Below, piece after piece: positions 45,130 to 57,538 of a stretch of 64,000 nucleotides of DNA (positions within the stretch are counted from its first letter, which is position 1; every line of letters begins with the position of its first letter). Under the pieces are notes generated by a model. It had not been told where the DNA came from, did no database searches, and saw only the letters and a program-made list of their open reading frames with translations. Source of the stretch: Nelumbo lutea (lineage: Eukaryota > Streptophyta > Magnoliopsida > Proteales > Nelumbonaceae); assembly GCA_022828595.1 (NCBI GenBank), contig JAKGHH010000005.1:59825655-59889654 (forward strand), written 5' to 3'. The position numbers and the translations under genes are program-made.

Positions 45130-45905
45130 AGCCCCAGTATTACTATCAAGCTGCCAAGGACCCAAAATGGCAGCAAGCTATGGCGGATGAAATAGATGCT
45201 TTGGTACGGAACAATACTTGGAGTATAGTGGATTTACCCCCAGGAAAGCATGCCATTGGCTCAAAATGGGTGTACAAAGTCAAATTTAAAGCACATGATT
45301 CTATTGAGCGGTATAAAGCCCGCCTTGTAGCAAAGGGTTACAACCAAGTTGAAGGGTTAGACTACCATGACACTTATGCTCCTGCAGCCGAGCTAGTCAC
45401 TGTACAGGCTCTTATTGCCATTGCCACAACAAAACATTGGGATTTGCATCAATTAGATGTAAATAATTATTTCTTTCATGGTGATTTTCATGAAGATGTT
45501 TACATGACTATTCCTCAAGGGTTTGAACAAAGTCAACCTAATAAGGTTCGCAAACTACATAAATCACTATATAGGCTCAAACAAGCTTTTTGAATGTGAT
45601 TTGAGAAGTTCACCATCACCTTGAAGCAGTATGGTATTCAACAATCTCTCAATGATTATCTCTTCACTCTTCATCGTGATGGGCATTTCACTGGTGTACT
45701 TATGTATGTGAATGATCTCATTCTTACTGGTGACTATTCATCATGTATTGAAGGCCTCAAGAACTATCTTCAGTCATGCTTCCCTCTTAAAGTTTTTGGT
45801 CCACTAACTTACTTTCTAGGTATTGAAGTCATCACTATTCAATAGGGTACTTTTCTTTGCCAACAAAAATACATACATGACGTTCTTTAAGAAACTAACA
45901 TACTG
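45130..45905 (+). pseudogene. Copia C reverse transcriptase
   Basis: Motifs are [61 protein letters not shown] and YVNDLILTGD. The first aspartate of the YVDD active site is asparagine. Stops lie at 45591 and 45843. Confidence 0.88.
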
Positions 45906-45929
45906 GAGTGCCGGCCCAATCATATTCCA

Positions 45930-46558
45930 ATGGAGCAACAGAAACATTTCCATGATGACGGCAGCCCATTACTTCCAGATCCAGCTCAATATCGACATCT
46001 GGTTGGCCGTCTATTTTATCTTACAGTCACACGACCAGATTTATGCTATTCAGCGAACATCCTAAGTCAGTTCATGCATCAGCCACGACAAGAACACATG
46101 GATGCTGCCATGAAAATTGTTTGCTATCTTCGGGCTACTGCCAACCTAGGGCTCTTTTTCTCATCTACCAATGATCTATGCCTTATTGGATATAGTGATT
46201 CGGATTGGGCAAGCTGTCCCATCACTCGGCGCTCCACCACAGGTTATATTACCATGCTTGGTACATCTGCTATATCCTGGAAAACTAAGAAACAACATAG
46301 GCTGAATACCGAGCTATGGCATCCACAACAGCTGAGTTAATATGGTTAAAGCGCATTTTACAAAAACTTACAGTTCCATTTGATCAGTCCATCGAGCTAA
46401 ACTGTCATTTTGTCCATGAGTAAATCATCAACACTATTCACACTTCCCATTTGCGAAGCACACAATAGCCTGTTGATTTATTCACAAAGGCACTTGGCAC
46501 TGATCAATTTCATTTCATAAGAAGCAAGTTGGGCATCTAGTCTCTTCCTGCTCCAACT
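45930..46558 (+). pseudogene. Copia C RNase H
   Basis: Motifs are QYRHLVGRLFYLTVTRPDL, QFMHQPRQEHMDAA, YSDSDWASCPITRRSTTGY and SWKTKKQ. A degenerate NCHFVHE and VDLFTKALGTDQFHF come just before the polypurine tract. The EYRA/DN block is out of frame or deleted. Confidence 0.85.
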
Positions 46559-46569
46559 TGAGGGGGCGT

Positions 46570-46655
46570 ATTGTCGCACATGTCAGTTAAACAATTATTT
46601 ACCTTGTATAAATTCCCCTGTATATTGAATAAGCCGCAGTTGTTCCTTTCATTTT
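46570..46655 (+). repeat. 3' LTR, copia C (internally deleted)
   Basis: It begins tgtcgcacatgtcag after the purine tract. It lacks the central ~90 bp present in the 5' LTR, but keeps the TATA-like region and the 3' end. Confidence 0.75.
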
Positions 46656-49408
46656 AAAAATTTTCTCCCTTCTTGTTGCCTCCATTATTCTCTCTATGAA
46701 ACTGTAAGATGGGTATTTCACAACACAAATGTCAAGTCAGTAAAAAAGTTGAAACATGTTATTGAATTGTTTCGGTTTTGAGAAGCAAAAATAAGTCGGT
46801 TTTGTTTTAAGAAATCATAATATAAAGCTCAAGATGACAAAATCCCTTTTGAACTGAACAAAATTAGCAAAGGGTAATGGTGTCGTACTAATACTATAGA
46901 TATAATTTTAATTCAATTGATATTGAACAGAGTATAGGTTTGTCTACCTTTCTTTACCTTTTTTTCTTCAAACCAAATGCAGAGGTTCAATTCAATTCAT
47001 TTTGTTTAAATTAGTAATATGAGTTAAACAGATACAAAGTCGTTAACTACTTTTTGACTCGAAACCTTTGAGATCCATACTGCCATACTCATCAAGTGAA
47101 CAAAAAGTTTACAAGATATACGCTTCTTCAGTGATAAATTCTTACATCGATGAAGGACTTTTAACTTACCTTATAAATTTTTATAAGTTTGTATAATTGA
47201 GAAACAACTTATCACAATTCAAAAAATACTGAATAAGTGAAGATTTAGGACAATAAATTCATAAATTTCCCAATTTGGCTCAAAATACGGTAGACTCGAA
47301 AGCTATGCTACGTGGTTAATTTGGTTTCATTTCTTGAAAGAACACCCTTCTAGCATAATACTTCCCACCACACATTACTGCAACTATTACAAATACTCAG
47401 TCGCCATTTTATTCAAGATTCTCTAAACGGTCAAAATTTTTGATGGAAAGTTCTCTCTACACTTGTACGGCCTCGGGCTTGAGTGTGCTGAGTGGTAGCC
47501 GTCTCATTTCACTCATAAATCTTTTCCTGTAAGAAATTGTCCAAACTCGCAATATAATAATATTATTATTCCTCCCTCCATCACTAAAGCGGTTTGCTTG
47601 GAAATGTTTCCATAATTTGATGATTCTTACAAGGGGTGGCCCATTTTGTTAGCGGTATGGTTTTATGGTTTGGTTCGTGCATGGATAATCTGCATATAGA
47701 AGCTTGTCCAAACTGATCGGCCGGTAAGGCAATGGATTTAATTTTCAGCTGGTGGAAATTGGACACCGATCGAGACCACTTGATCGAAGGCCTTAATTTC
47801 TCACCATACTTGGGTATGTATGGATTGCCAGAAATTAATTGATTTTCCAACAACTGAAAGTTCAATCCTACTAAACTTATGTGAAGAAGGTTCATATGGG
47901 TTTTTGGACAATTACTCGAGTGCTGCTGTGAATTATATTACTCTAATTAATCAATTTCCACATCGCCCCATCCCAGTGAGACAGCCAGCAAGATATGCTG
48001 ATGGACGATACCCCCAACTGCTTCTGTTAAATTGAATGTTGATGCTGGATCTTCATCTCAGTTGTCAGGCCGAGATTCTATCAAATAAATAAATAAATAA
48101 TGGAAGCTATGTTTGTAATTGTGTTGCTTTTGAAGCTGAAGCACTCACTGACCATGTTTCATGTTTGGGTGCCTGCGCTTAGCGCAATGGAAATGGGTGT
48201 TTTATCTCTTTTGGTGCAACTTGGAAGGCGATCCTCTCTTGTGGAGGTCTGAATCAGGTAGGCGCAGCATTGTAAGTACATTCAACGAGTATTTAGAAAT
48301 TTTTTTGACACTTTTCACTTAAAATACCTCTAGCCTATCCTTAAAAAAAATCAAGAACAACATTTGATGACAGTTGTTGTTAAGTGGCTTACTATATTGT
48401 GCCTATTAGGTCTGATCCCTTCTTATGCGTATTCGATAATGCAGCTGGTTTTTGTTTTCAAACAAAAACATTTTGCTACTGTGGTGCAGTTGTTTTTATT
48501 TTCAAAAATTGTCCAACACTCCCTTTAATTGTTAAGGTTCCTGTTGGTGGAAGGGGTGATCATGGGCTGGGCCAGGCCTGGGCTTAGGCTGCTTTGCACC
48601 CATGATAAGAATTATAACCCCAGCCAGCTTGGGATTCCAATTATAATTCAGCTCTCCCCACACTCTCTAGAACGGTTGTCCTCTGATTTTCAGATCCTTG
48701 ACCTTGAGTGCCCCAATGCGTTTAAGCATAAGTGATGAGTCAAGCTAACTTTAGATTGCTTTAGGGTGAGTTTTCAGTGTTCCTCCATCCTTATACAAAC
48801 TACAAGAGAGTTTTTGAGATCCAAGGAAATCCTTGAAAATAGAGAAAGGAAAAATAACCGTTCAATTGAATCAATCCAAATGAAATAAAGAGGGGAAGGA
48901 AACAAGAAAAGAAGGGGATCGTCAAGTTATTTTGTAACATGTTTTAGCATAGGTCCAAGGTGTCTATTGTGGGTACTTACCAGAAAAGGTGTTCATTGTG
49001 GGGTTACCCGTTAGCATTCCTTGGTTTTCTTTTAATCTTCAAAAGGTTTAACAGAATAATAGCCCAGAAAAAAGAAAAAAAAAATACAGAAATCTTAATT
49101 TATTTTCTTTGTGAGTTTCTCTTCTTTTCCTTCACGCTTCTCTTTATTTGTCCGTTCCCATTAGAATATATAGTCATTAATGCAAAACTGAAAGAAATTG
49201 ACTGAGTTTTGAATACAGAATCGCCAGTTAACCGGTCTGGGGACGGGGATTTTCATGATTTTCCCACTTAGGCAGATATTCAGAACATCTAAACCCATCA
49301 TCCTGCCTAAGAGAGAGAGTTCATGCCAAAAAGCAACATGATCGATCAGATATCTTTGGACCATTTCAATTTTCAATTTTCAAACGCTTGAAAACATGGA
49401 TATCGGGA
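46656..49408. other. Intergenic, no gene seen
   Basis: Includes an (ATAA)n microsatellite near 48084-48100. An orphan hAT-like end lies near 48554 (ggggtgatcatgggctgggc), similar in wording to the MITE at 3436-3780 but without a partner. No coding gene is supported. Confidence 0.45.
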
Positions 49409-50586
49409 GAGCTCGCATCCTCTACACCCATGTTGCAGAAAATTTTCTACAACTGCAAGTGAATTTATGCCACGTCATTCTTGCTTACAACCATTAAACT
49501 TAACGGAATCAAGGCCCTTAACCGACGTCTACACTAAAAAATTTGAAATACCTAAAATCCCGCCTCTCAAATCTCTCTCCTATTTAGTTTCACCCCTCCC
49601 CCGCCTCTCCCTCTCGAGCACAAAGTCCTCCCTCTCCAACCATCTCAGATTTCTGCAGCCTTGTGAAGGTCTGCGGCTGCAACCGTGGAGCGTTGCATAT
49701 AAGGCTGTGTTTGATTTGAAGGAAAAAGCAAGGAAAGACAGGAAAACCTTTACAAATCAAACTTAGCATTAAGATCATGAAATCTTTAATCCACTCCTCT
49801 TTAATACTGTTGCACTCAATAAGAAAACAAAGATAACCCAGAAGCAGAAACAAGGCTCGATTATTCTCATTCTTTAGAGAGACTAAGTACCCAAAAAACA
49901 TGAGTCACCTAAGTCAAAGTAACACCAATCATCTTATTCCTACACCTTTGAACGCACTAAAACCCAAGAGCGGGACGTGGACTGTTTGGTTGCTGAACGC
50001 ACTAAAACCCAAGAGTGAGAGACCAGTTTGAGGCGGCTGGTCTAGTTTGGATACTGGACTGGAGTATGGGGCAAGAAGGATTTTCTCAAGGATTGGATCG
50101 ACTCTTAGGTTTTCAATTCATCGCAGTGTCAATAGAAGAGAGTGGATGAGTGAATTCAGGTGGGTTAAGCATAGAGATTAGGTGTTCTTAAATCTTGTTT
50201 TTCAAATGGCTTAATCTTCAACTTTTGTTTTTAACAATTAATGATGCCGTCAAATCTCATTGTTTTGTTTTTGGGTGAGAAAACAAGACACTCAATTAAA
50301 CGAATGAGTCATGTCCGGTTTTTACATTTATGATGAGTGTTTGCAGCGGTAGATCTTCACGGTTGCAGTGTTCTGGGAGGCAGAGGCGATTGGAGAGAGA
50401 GAGAGGAGTTCGAGGGGAGACTGGAGAGATTTGAAACTTGAGAAGCGGTTTTTTTTTTAATCCAAACGTCCGTTAATGGTCTTTGACTCCATTAAGTTTA
50501 ATGGTCGTAAGCAAGAATGATGTGGCATAAATTCATTTGCAGTTGTAAAAATTTTTCTGCAACATGGATGCAGAGGATGTGAGCTC
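49409..50586. mobile_element. Mutator-like element with ~130-bp inverted ends
   Basis: About 130 bp at the left end (from gagctcgcatcctct) matches the complement of the right end (from gagctcacatcctct) with scattered differences. It extends through ttgcagaaaa, gaatttatgccac and attcttgcttac to the region near 49540. Long inverted ends with no coding core fit a non-autonomous MULE. Flanking 9-mers do not match, so the target duplication has decayed. A 22-bp direct repeat lies inside (near 49951 and 49996). Confidence 0.8.
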
Positions 50587-50673
50587 AATGCTTACAGACC
50601 ATTTAATTTTCCTTCTTCCCAAGACCGAGCAGGAAAAATGCCTCTAAACCTGATAATTTATTTCTCTTTTTTT

Positions 50674-51019
50674 GGGAAAATTTCACTTTAATGCACTGAA
50701 ATTTGGGGATAGTGTCAATTTAGATATGAAACACATTCTTGTCTAGTTATTTCTTTGTTTTTAATTATTGTTTCCCTCTATCATATTTCATGTTTTTCCT
50801 CTCTTTTTCTTTGAGTTAATCTCAAAAGTAGAAGGCAACGAACAATGTTTTCTTTTGGAGGGTACTTTTGATATTTTCAACAGATAACTGATGGTCATTT
50901 AATGGCAGGGACCAACTTAACACTTTTTGAAAGTTTAGGTACTGCAATGACATGTTTGAAAGTTCGGGTACTAACTCGGCACTACCCCCAAAGTTTAGGG
51001 TACTAAAGTGGAATTTCCC
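50674..51019. mobile_element. Inverted-repeat element, 346 bp
   Basis: The left end gggaaaatttcacttta and the right end on the minus strand gggaaattccacttta match as inverted repeats for ~45 bp, through ggggatagtg / gggggtagtg. Class is uncertain because the flanking T-rich runs hide any target duplication. Confidence 0.65.
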
Positions 51020-51058
51020 TTTTTCTTGTATTAATCACTACCAGACACTAGGGGTGTC

Positions 51059-51440
51059 AATTGGACTGGATTTGGTCCAATTCGGTCCAGTCCAATGTGA
51101 GTCCATTACAAATGGACCTGGTCCAATCCAGTCCAATGAATATTTTCAACCATTTTGAACTGGTCCAAAGATTGTTCAATCTGTTCAAATTCTTGTAAAT
51201 TTATATTGGTTTCAACTCAAACCTAGTCCATTGACACCTATGTTCTTATTTTTTATAAATGGACCAGATATTGACTCAATCTAATATAAATTCATTATGG
51301 ATGAACCAGGTCCAATCCAATATGTCATATTAGTCTGTCTAATCCATCCAAACTCAATGTTTTATTGGTCCGTCCAATTAGTCCAAATGGATTTTGATTT
51401 AGACAGAGTCCAACCCCAAACCGGTCCATTGACACCCACA
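51059..51440. mobile_element. hAT-type MITE
   Basis: The ends taggggtgtcaa and tgtgggtgtcaa (right end on the minus strand) are inverted repeats. Flanking 8-mers ccagacac (51051-51058) and cctggcac (51441-51448) match at 6 of 8. The 382-bp interior is built of ggtccaat / attggacc words and is non-coding. Confidence 0.8.
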
Positions 51441-51708
51441 CCTGGCACTCCCATAGGGGTCATTATACTCTTTTAAGTGAACATTACAATATCATATCGA
51501 CAACTCTTTTTTTACAGAGATGATAATAGTAGGATTTGGAACTACACCATTGTTGGGGCAACAATTCATCCAACGCACCACCTGGGCTACCCCTCAGTTG
51601 ACAAACCTTTATTTAGTCTTACAACCATTTTGAGGAGTAAAAGTTAGGAGTGATCATGAGCCAAGCTGGGATTTGGGCCTAATACATTATATTTAATACA
51701 CCATCATT

Positions 51709-52142
51709 AAGCTTGTCCTGTCCCAACTATATGGGGTTAGTTATATGAATACTTATTTGCTATTCTGTTTAGGGGTGGTCATCTAACCCTTGTCCTAGCC
51801 ATATTTGTGGTTAAATTATGGTTGCTTAAGTCATTTATTATTACTTCTATCCAAGTCCATTTTGGTTTGTCCCTAGCTCTTCTAGTGCCTTCAACTTGTA
51901 ACATATCATTTTTTTTCTTAGAGGTGTTGTAAATAGTTTTTTATACATGTGATCAAACCATCACAATCTAATTTCTTTCATTTTATCACCTATTGAAATT
52001 ATACTCATACATTCATTTGTGTTACTTCATTTTAATCCTATCCTTTATGGTTTTACCACTTGTCCATCTAACATTTGCATTTTTTTTTTTTCACACTTAA
52101 TTTTTTGGACATGTTTTTTAGTTTTCTCACACTCTACCCCAT
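51709..52142 (-). pseudogene. RTE-type LINE, C-terminal relic
   Basis: Minus-strand translation in broken frames gives YGVEC, KMKEIRL, WFDHMYKK, QVEGTRRARDKPKWTW and EVIINDL. It ends near the non-coding tail that reads accccatatagttgggac. These match the conserved end of plant RTE-clade non-LTR retrotransposons, whose 3' tail is one of the commonest repeats in dicot genomes. Several stops are present. The RT core is absent. Confidence 0.75.
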
Positions 52143-54329
52143 AATATATATATATAATCGTTAAACCAAGGTAATAAAAGAAGTCACATTATCTCTTGTG
52201 TACTCTGATTTGAATTTCTACTATCATTAAATTTACATGCTATATTTTATAATGACAGGGTAAGCTACTGGAAGCCACTCTATATTTAGGGGGTAGTGAC
52301 ACTTACCCTTCAACTTTGTTTTGCAACAAAGACCGCTTTGAACTTTTGGATTCTAGAATTTAGGCTGCAATTGGCATTCCTTGTTTTAAGGACTTATCAT
52401 ATTTTTGCGATAAAAAACTCAGTGTCTATAAGAACATTTTAATTGCAAAAAGGAGATAAATTCTTAAAATAAAGAATGACAAATGCAGCCTTAAATCCCT
52501 CCATTAGCATTCTTTCAATTAACTTCATGGAATTTTCCATTAAGCATTTCTAAAATCCCAAACTACCCTTGTGTTATCATATGAAATCATTTTGCCCTTT
52601 TAACTTAGGCTTTATTTGGTAGGAGTACAAATACAAATATATACAGTACAAATAGATAGAAATAATACAAAATACAAAGTTTTATGCTCTACAAATTTGT
52701 ATTTATACTCCTTCCAAACTGAGCCTTAAGTTTTTTTAATTCTAATGCTTACATGTTTCTCTCAATTTTATTTTAACAAAGTTCTATCATTAAAAAACTT
52801 GGATAATAATCAATTCATCAATGCTTTGAGATTGATTTGTGATTTAGAATAGTTATTTTCATAATCATTTTCATATAGAAGCCCGTAGAAGGTTGATTGG
52901 ACAGTTTTGTAATTTTACTTTCATTGTCAACCTTGTTACTGGTCAAGAGGCAAAGAACTGGAATTCAGGGTTGTTTTTGGTAATACTGTTATTCCTACCA
53001 AAAAGGTTTATCAACACAAATTTGTGAAAGGCATTTTTTCAACTTGTAATACTGAGTTGATTAATACACATTGTTGTTTCTACTTTCTACCTTTGTTCCT
53101 TCTTTCATTTATAAACATCAACCATCAATTTTATATATGCGTTTTTTTCTAATTCTTATGTGATGTGACAATACATATTTCTCACCAATTTCTATTTAAG
53201 GTATCTTCTTATCAAAACAGGATGGCATCAAGTAAAATTAACAATACCACAAAAAAAGGTTTAAAGTATCACACTCGCAAAGTATTGCATCAATGATTTT
53301 GACCAAATTAAACTCCTTTTTATTTGTTTGTTTTAACTTCTTCTTAGTTGACATGACAGGATACGAAATAACCAGAACAATTAGCGTATCATTTATCCCA
53401 AAAAATTCATGTTTATTTGAGAAAAAGGTAAATTTGTCAGTGCAAAATTGATCCAACTTTATTATTTATATGAACCGTTTTATACTCTACATATTTATAT
53501 TAACACTTATTTGCATCGCTTTCAAACACAACTTTAAAATTCAATATATTATACCCTTCGGTCCATAAATTCATTGAAGGTAGGGATATTCATGATTCGA
53601 TTCAATATGATTTGAAAAAGATCTCAGACTAAATCAATTAATAAAATATGATTTGAAAATTCATGAAACCAAAGCAAATCATTTTATACTTTTATTATGG
53701 TTGGGACCACGACCATTCTATTAGACTTAACCTAGTTAAAAAGCCCAAATAACATGCAAGCTTACATAAATAGTAATTTACATTTTATATATAATTCAGT
53801 AATTCAGTTTATGGTTTACGGTATAATTTGATTTCTAAAATGTAGAAAATTGAACCGAAACCATAAACCGTAATTTAGAAGAATTCCAAACTGAATCAAA
53901 TCATTCCTCTGTAAACACTCAAGTACTGAACAAAACCATAAATTTCAAATTGTAATTTATATATAATTTATCTAAATAATTTGGGCGGTCAAAGTTATTA
54001 AAAAGAAAGAAAAAAAGTGTAACTTACTCCTTCAGTCATGCAATCAACCACATGGTATAAGTGGGATCCATTTGAAAATGTGTTCAAACTCATGAGTTTT
54101 TTTTTTTTTGTTCTACGCAATGTTTTAAAAATCGACCGGCTAAACATAATGTATAATTATGTTTTATATATAGTATATTTTATATTTTATATTTAATTTA
54201 TGTTTTTTATTTCAGTTTTAATTTTTTTTATTTGTAAAACATATTAAAAATTGCAATTTGAGGCAACAAAAATTGATTTTTTGGAAAAAAATATTGGGGC
54301 AAGTTACCCAAATAATGGCACCTTAGGAT
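52143..54329. other. Intergenic, AT-rich, no gene seen
   Basis: A decayed hAT-like pair may run from tagggatattcatga at 53581 to gtaaacactcaa near 53910, but the ends match weakly and no target duplication was found. Confidence 0.4.
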
Positions 54330-54770
54330 TAGACCTATTCATGGGACGGGTAGCCCGACAAGCCAACTTGGCCCGACCCGATCTAAGTCGGGTTTGGACA
54401 AGATTTCAAGCTCGCGAGTTCGGGCTTGGGCCTAAAATATCAGGCTTGATTTTTTTTTTTCAGGCCGGGCTTGGGATTTCTCCAAAAAGCCCATCCCGAG
54501 CCCGACTTGATAATGTATGATATTAATAAAAATATATTTTATATAATAAAAAAGCATATATATAATATATTTTCTTCTCCTTTTTCAATTAATAATGAGA
54601 CTTTTCATTATTTTTTTTAGGTTTTGAGGTCTTTTAGTATAAATAAAACAACTTTTAATTGAATTAAAAAGAAAAAATCTTTTTTTTTTCAGATTTCTAG
54701 TCGGGCTCAAGCTTGGGCCTGAACATTTTCTGTTAGTGTAAAGGCAAAGCATAGCCTGTGAACAAGTCTA
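54330..54770. mobile_element. hAT-type MITE with 7/8 target duplication
   Basis: The ends tagacctattcatggg and tagacttgttcacagg (right end on the minus strand) are inverted repeats. Flanking 8-mers cttaggat (54322-54329) and cttaagat (54771-54778) differ at one base. The 441-bp interior has GC-rich arms (ggcccgacc) and an AT-rich core, and no coding capacity. Confidence 0.88.
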
Positions 54771-55050
54771 CTTAAGATGCATAGATCTTGAAAAGTTATC
54801 CAAAATTAAAAATAAAAAATAAAATAAAATCACATCAATTGAACATCGGATTTGGAATGCCAAGGTATGGAATGTATAGCCTCCTAAAGTTTGCATACAC
54901 AATTAGTATGCAACCTGTGACCCGATCACCGGGTCAAACAAGTAAGTGATCCAATTGTCTGGTCCAAGCCGGGCCGTGGACCAAGCCAAAGTTATTTATT
55001 TAAAAAAAATTGAAAAGAAAACATAAAATTAAAAAAGTTTATTTATTTTA

Positions 55051-55111
55051 TTAATATATTATATATTTTATATATGTATATATATAATATAATATATATA
55101 TATATATATAT
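55051..55111 (+). repeat. AT-rich / (AT)n tract
   Basis: About 60 bp of nearly pure A and T, ending in an (AT)n run. Confidence 0.85.
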
Positions 55112-55413
55112 GGGTTGTGCCACCGGCTAGGACGCAGGCCGGGCTGTGCTAACCCATGGGACACTAGCGTCACGGCACGACAGTGTGGGCTGTGCCAACC
55201 CGACTTATTGACCTGAAACCCCAAACCCAATACAGTCAATCGACCCATACAATCGTATCGAGCTGCGGTATGACCGGTAAACCATTGAATCGGGCTGGCT
55301 AAAAATCGAATTAGGCCGTGTCGGGTCGCGACCGATTTACACGTCTAAATGACTCCACCAATTTCAAGACAAAAAATCTAAAAACAGAAAAAACAGAAAG
55401 ATTATCACATGCT

Positions 55414-55539
55414 ACGTGGCAAACATGTACGTCTCACGTGATACGAAGAATCTAAGTCTGGCTTTGAAATTTCAGGCGCTGACTAAATCACGTGCGGGAG
55501 AGAGATGGTCGACTACTGTTAAATAATGAAGTGCACGTG
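55414..55539. promoter_or_regulatory. Cluster of four ACGTG boxes
   Basis: ACGTG cores occur at 55414-55418, 55436-55440, 55490-55494 and 55535-55539, two of them in the ACGTGGC context of plant abscisic-acid response elements. Two or more such boxes close together are usual in ABA-regulated promoters. No coding frame follows within the window, so the target gene is unknown. Confidence 0.5.
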
Positions 55540-57538
55540 GCAAAGAATAATTGGCTTCGGAGTGATGTCTTCGTCAATAACGGCTGTGAAACGCGTCAGA
55601 ACTCAGAAGCCTTTTTTTTATTTCCTTTTTTTTTTCTTTCGTTTTTCATGCGGGTCCCACGCTAGCGCCATTTAGATTGACAAAACAAAACGACTGAACG
55701 AGCAGCAGATTTCGCTTACTGTTCACGCAACCGAACCCAGCCCTGCTATACATGTCCTGCCCTCATAGGCTAATACCCATTACCCCCACCCCAACTCCAC
55801 TCTCCAACGCCTCCAATTTCCCGTTTTCGTAAATCGTAACACTTCAATTTTTACCAAATATATTTATACGAGGAAAATCTTTGTTAAGTTCCTTACCTTC
55901 TCTGGATTGTGTGGTGCAAAATGCAAATTTCCCATATCAACCCAATTGAATGGTGGGAATGAAATCAACCTTGAATATGTCTGTACTTGTGATAAGAATC
56001 AATTTGTAATTGAAACATAGAATTAGGCCAAAATTGGTCATGGCGCATAACCTAGAAAGCGATAAAGGTTATGTACCATTCATCTTAGAATGGTTTCAAA
56101 AAACAAAAGAAAAAAAAAATCAACGAAATCTTTGAAATTTTGCATGAATAATATATTCTTATGGTTAATTGTCATCAGGCTTCTATGCGTCATGGATGAA
56201 AAGGAAGCATCATTGTTTGAAATTTGATATCAAAAAATTGGCAAAGTAGCGAGTAGCCTGCATCTGCTGATGGGTTACTGTGTATTATCATTCATGGGTG
56301 ATGTTCTGGATGTGCTGCTATGCTATAATACATCATGTTAAAACTTTAAAACTGTTTTCATAGCAATTTTTCGTAGTCGATTTGGATTTATTCAATGCAC
56401 CTATTGGAAAGATATGATATCTAAAAATATTTTGATCAATCAATTAGTATTTAAACATGATAATCGATCAGAGATTATTTGTCAAAATTCATAACTGAGT
56501 TTTGATTGGTCAAAAATCTTCCAACACCATTTTCAGGATGAGTCTGTTATGCCTAATTTTAGTCTTATTATCTATCCAAAGCTCTTAATCCACTTGTTGA
56601 TTGTTCTATTCAAAGTTTAATCAGGCAAAATTAACAGAGTTCACTATTAACGTATCAATGAAATTGCCTGCAGGCTTTAAAAGGAGGAAAAAAAAAAACA
56701 ACTGCTTATTCAAATTAATCAAATATTTCTTCAAGCTTGTAAGTGATGATTAATGAAACAAAACCAGGAGGTATTTGACCATTTATTATAAAGCGAAATT
56801 GACGGAGCTTAAGCATATTTAGGAAATAATTAAACCTGCAATTTAAAGCTTAAGTTTCGCATGATGTTCCCTGAAGATAAAATAAACCTTCGAGGGTTGC
56901 GTTGTTGGGCCATATTGTTCATCGAGGTACGTGATTTAGGAAAGAAACTAGCTAGCATTTAATTTAATTTTAATGCTTAGTTAAGTATCCCATCACACAC
57001 GGGCTTCAAGGTTTCATGCGTGGTTTGGCGAATAAATTAATAGCTGCTTCCATTTAAACGGTTGCAAATTTTGTTTAATTATTGTTGGATCATGTTTTGT
57101 TATTATTAGAAGATCGATTTGATAATTAATTTTGAAAAGGCAAACGACTCATAATAATTAATAACTTGGGGGATGATGGATCCTACACCATAGAATTGTT
57201 GTGGATTTATCCATTCATTTATTTTCACAATATAACTTGTTTTCTGATAAATCAAATTATCAATAAATGCCCCCCTTTTCATTTTTTCAAGGGTTTGGAA
57301 TTAAAATTGGAATGGTCCATTTTCATTTCAATTATATGGTTGGGTGGAATCAGAATTTCATTCTCATTCTTAGTAGAAATGCTATTCCTTTATTCAAGGG
57401 AATGGCCAATCTTTTCTCTCATGATAGATCTCATTCCAGCTAATTTTAATTCCAATTTTGATTTATATATGAACCAACCAAATAGGTTATGGGAACAAAT
57501 CATTTTGATTTTGATTCCAACTGCAAATGGATGAACCC
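55540..57538. other. No gene seen; promoter-like on the left
   Basis: The left ~350 bp are C-rich and single-copy in appearance, unlike the surrounding repeats. The right part, near 57275-57535, has ggaatcag and ccattttcat words shared with 10049-10180, perhaps one MITE family. The tandem LTR array is inserted at its right end. Confidence 0.4.

Larger units (their letters stand above)
42411..46655 (+). mobile_element. Ty1/copia LTR retrotransposon C, decayed but nearly full length
   Basis: LTR-like ends near 42411-42576 and 46570-46655 share cgcacatgtcagttaaac and atttaccttgtataaattcccc. The primer site is tggtaacaaagcc at 42580 and the polypurine tract is gagggggcg at 46559. Gag, protease, integrase, RT and RNase H follow in order, each with stops. 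It is the most complete copia element in the window. Confidence 0.92.

Noticed and set aside
42400..46662. Target duplication aaaat around copia C
   Set aside because: The 5-mer lies in A/T-rich flanks and would need LTR borders that do not match the usual TG start. A chance match is likely.
49467..49766. 99-codon frame inside the Mutator-like element
   Set aside because: It begins within the inverted repeat and shows no recognisable domain; probably chance.
53581..53912. hAT MITE with ends tagggatattcatga and gtaaacactcaa
   Set aside because: Ends match weakly and flanking 8-mers do not agree; kept only as a note in the intergenic entry.
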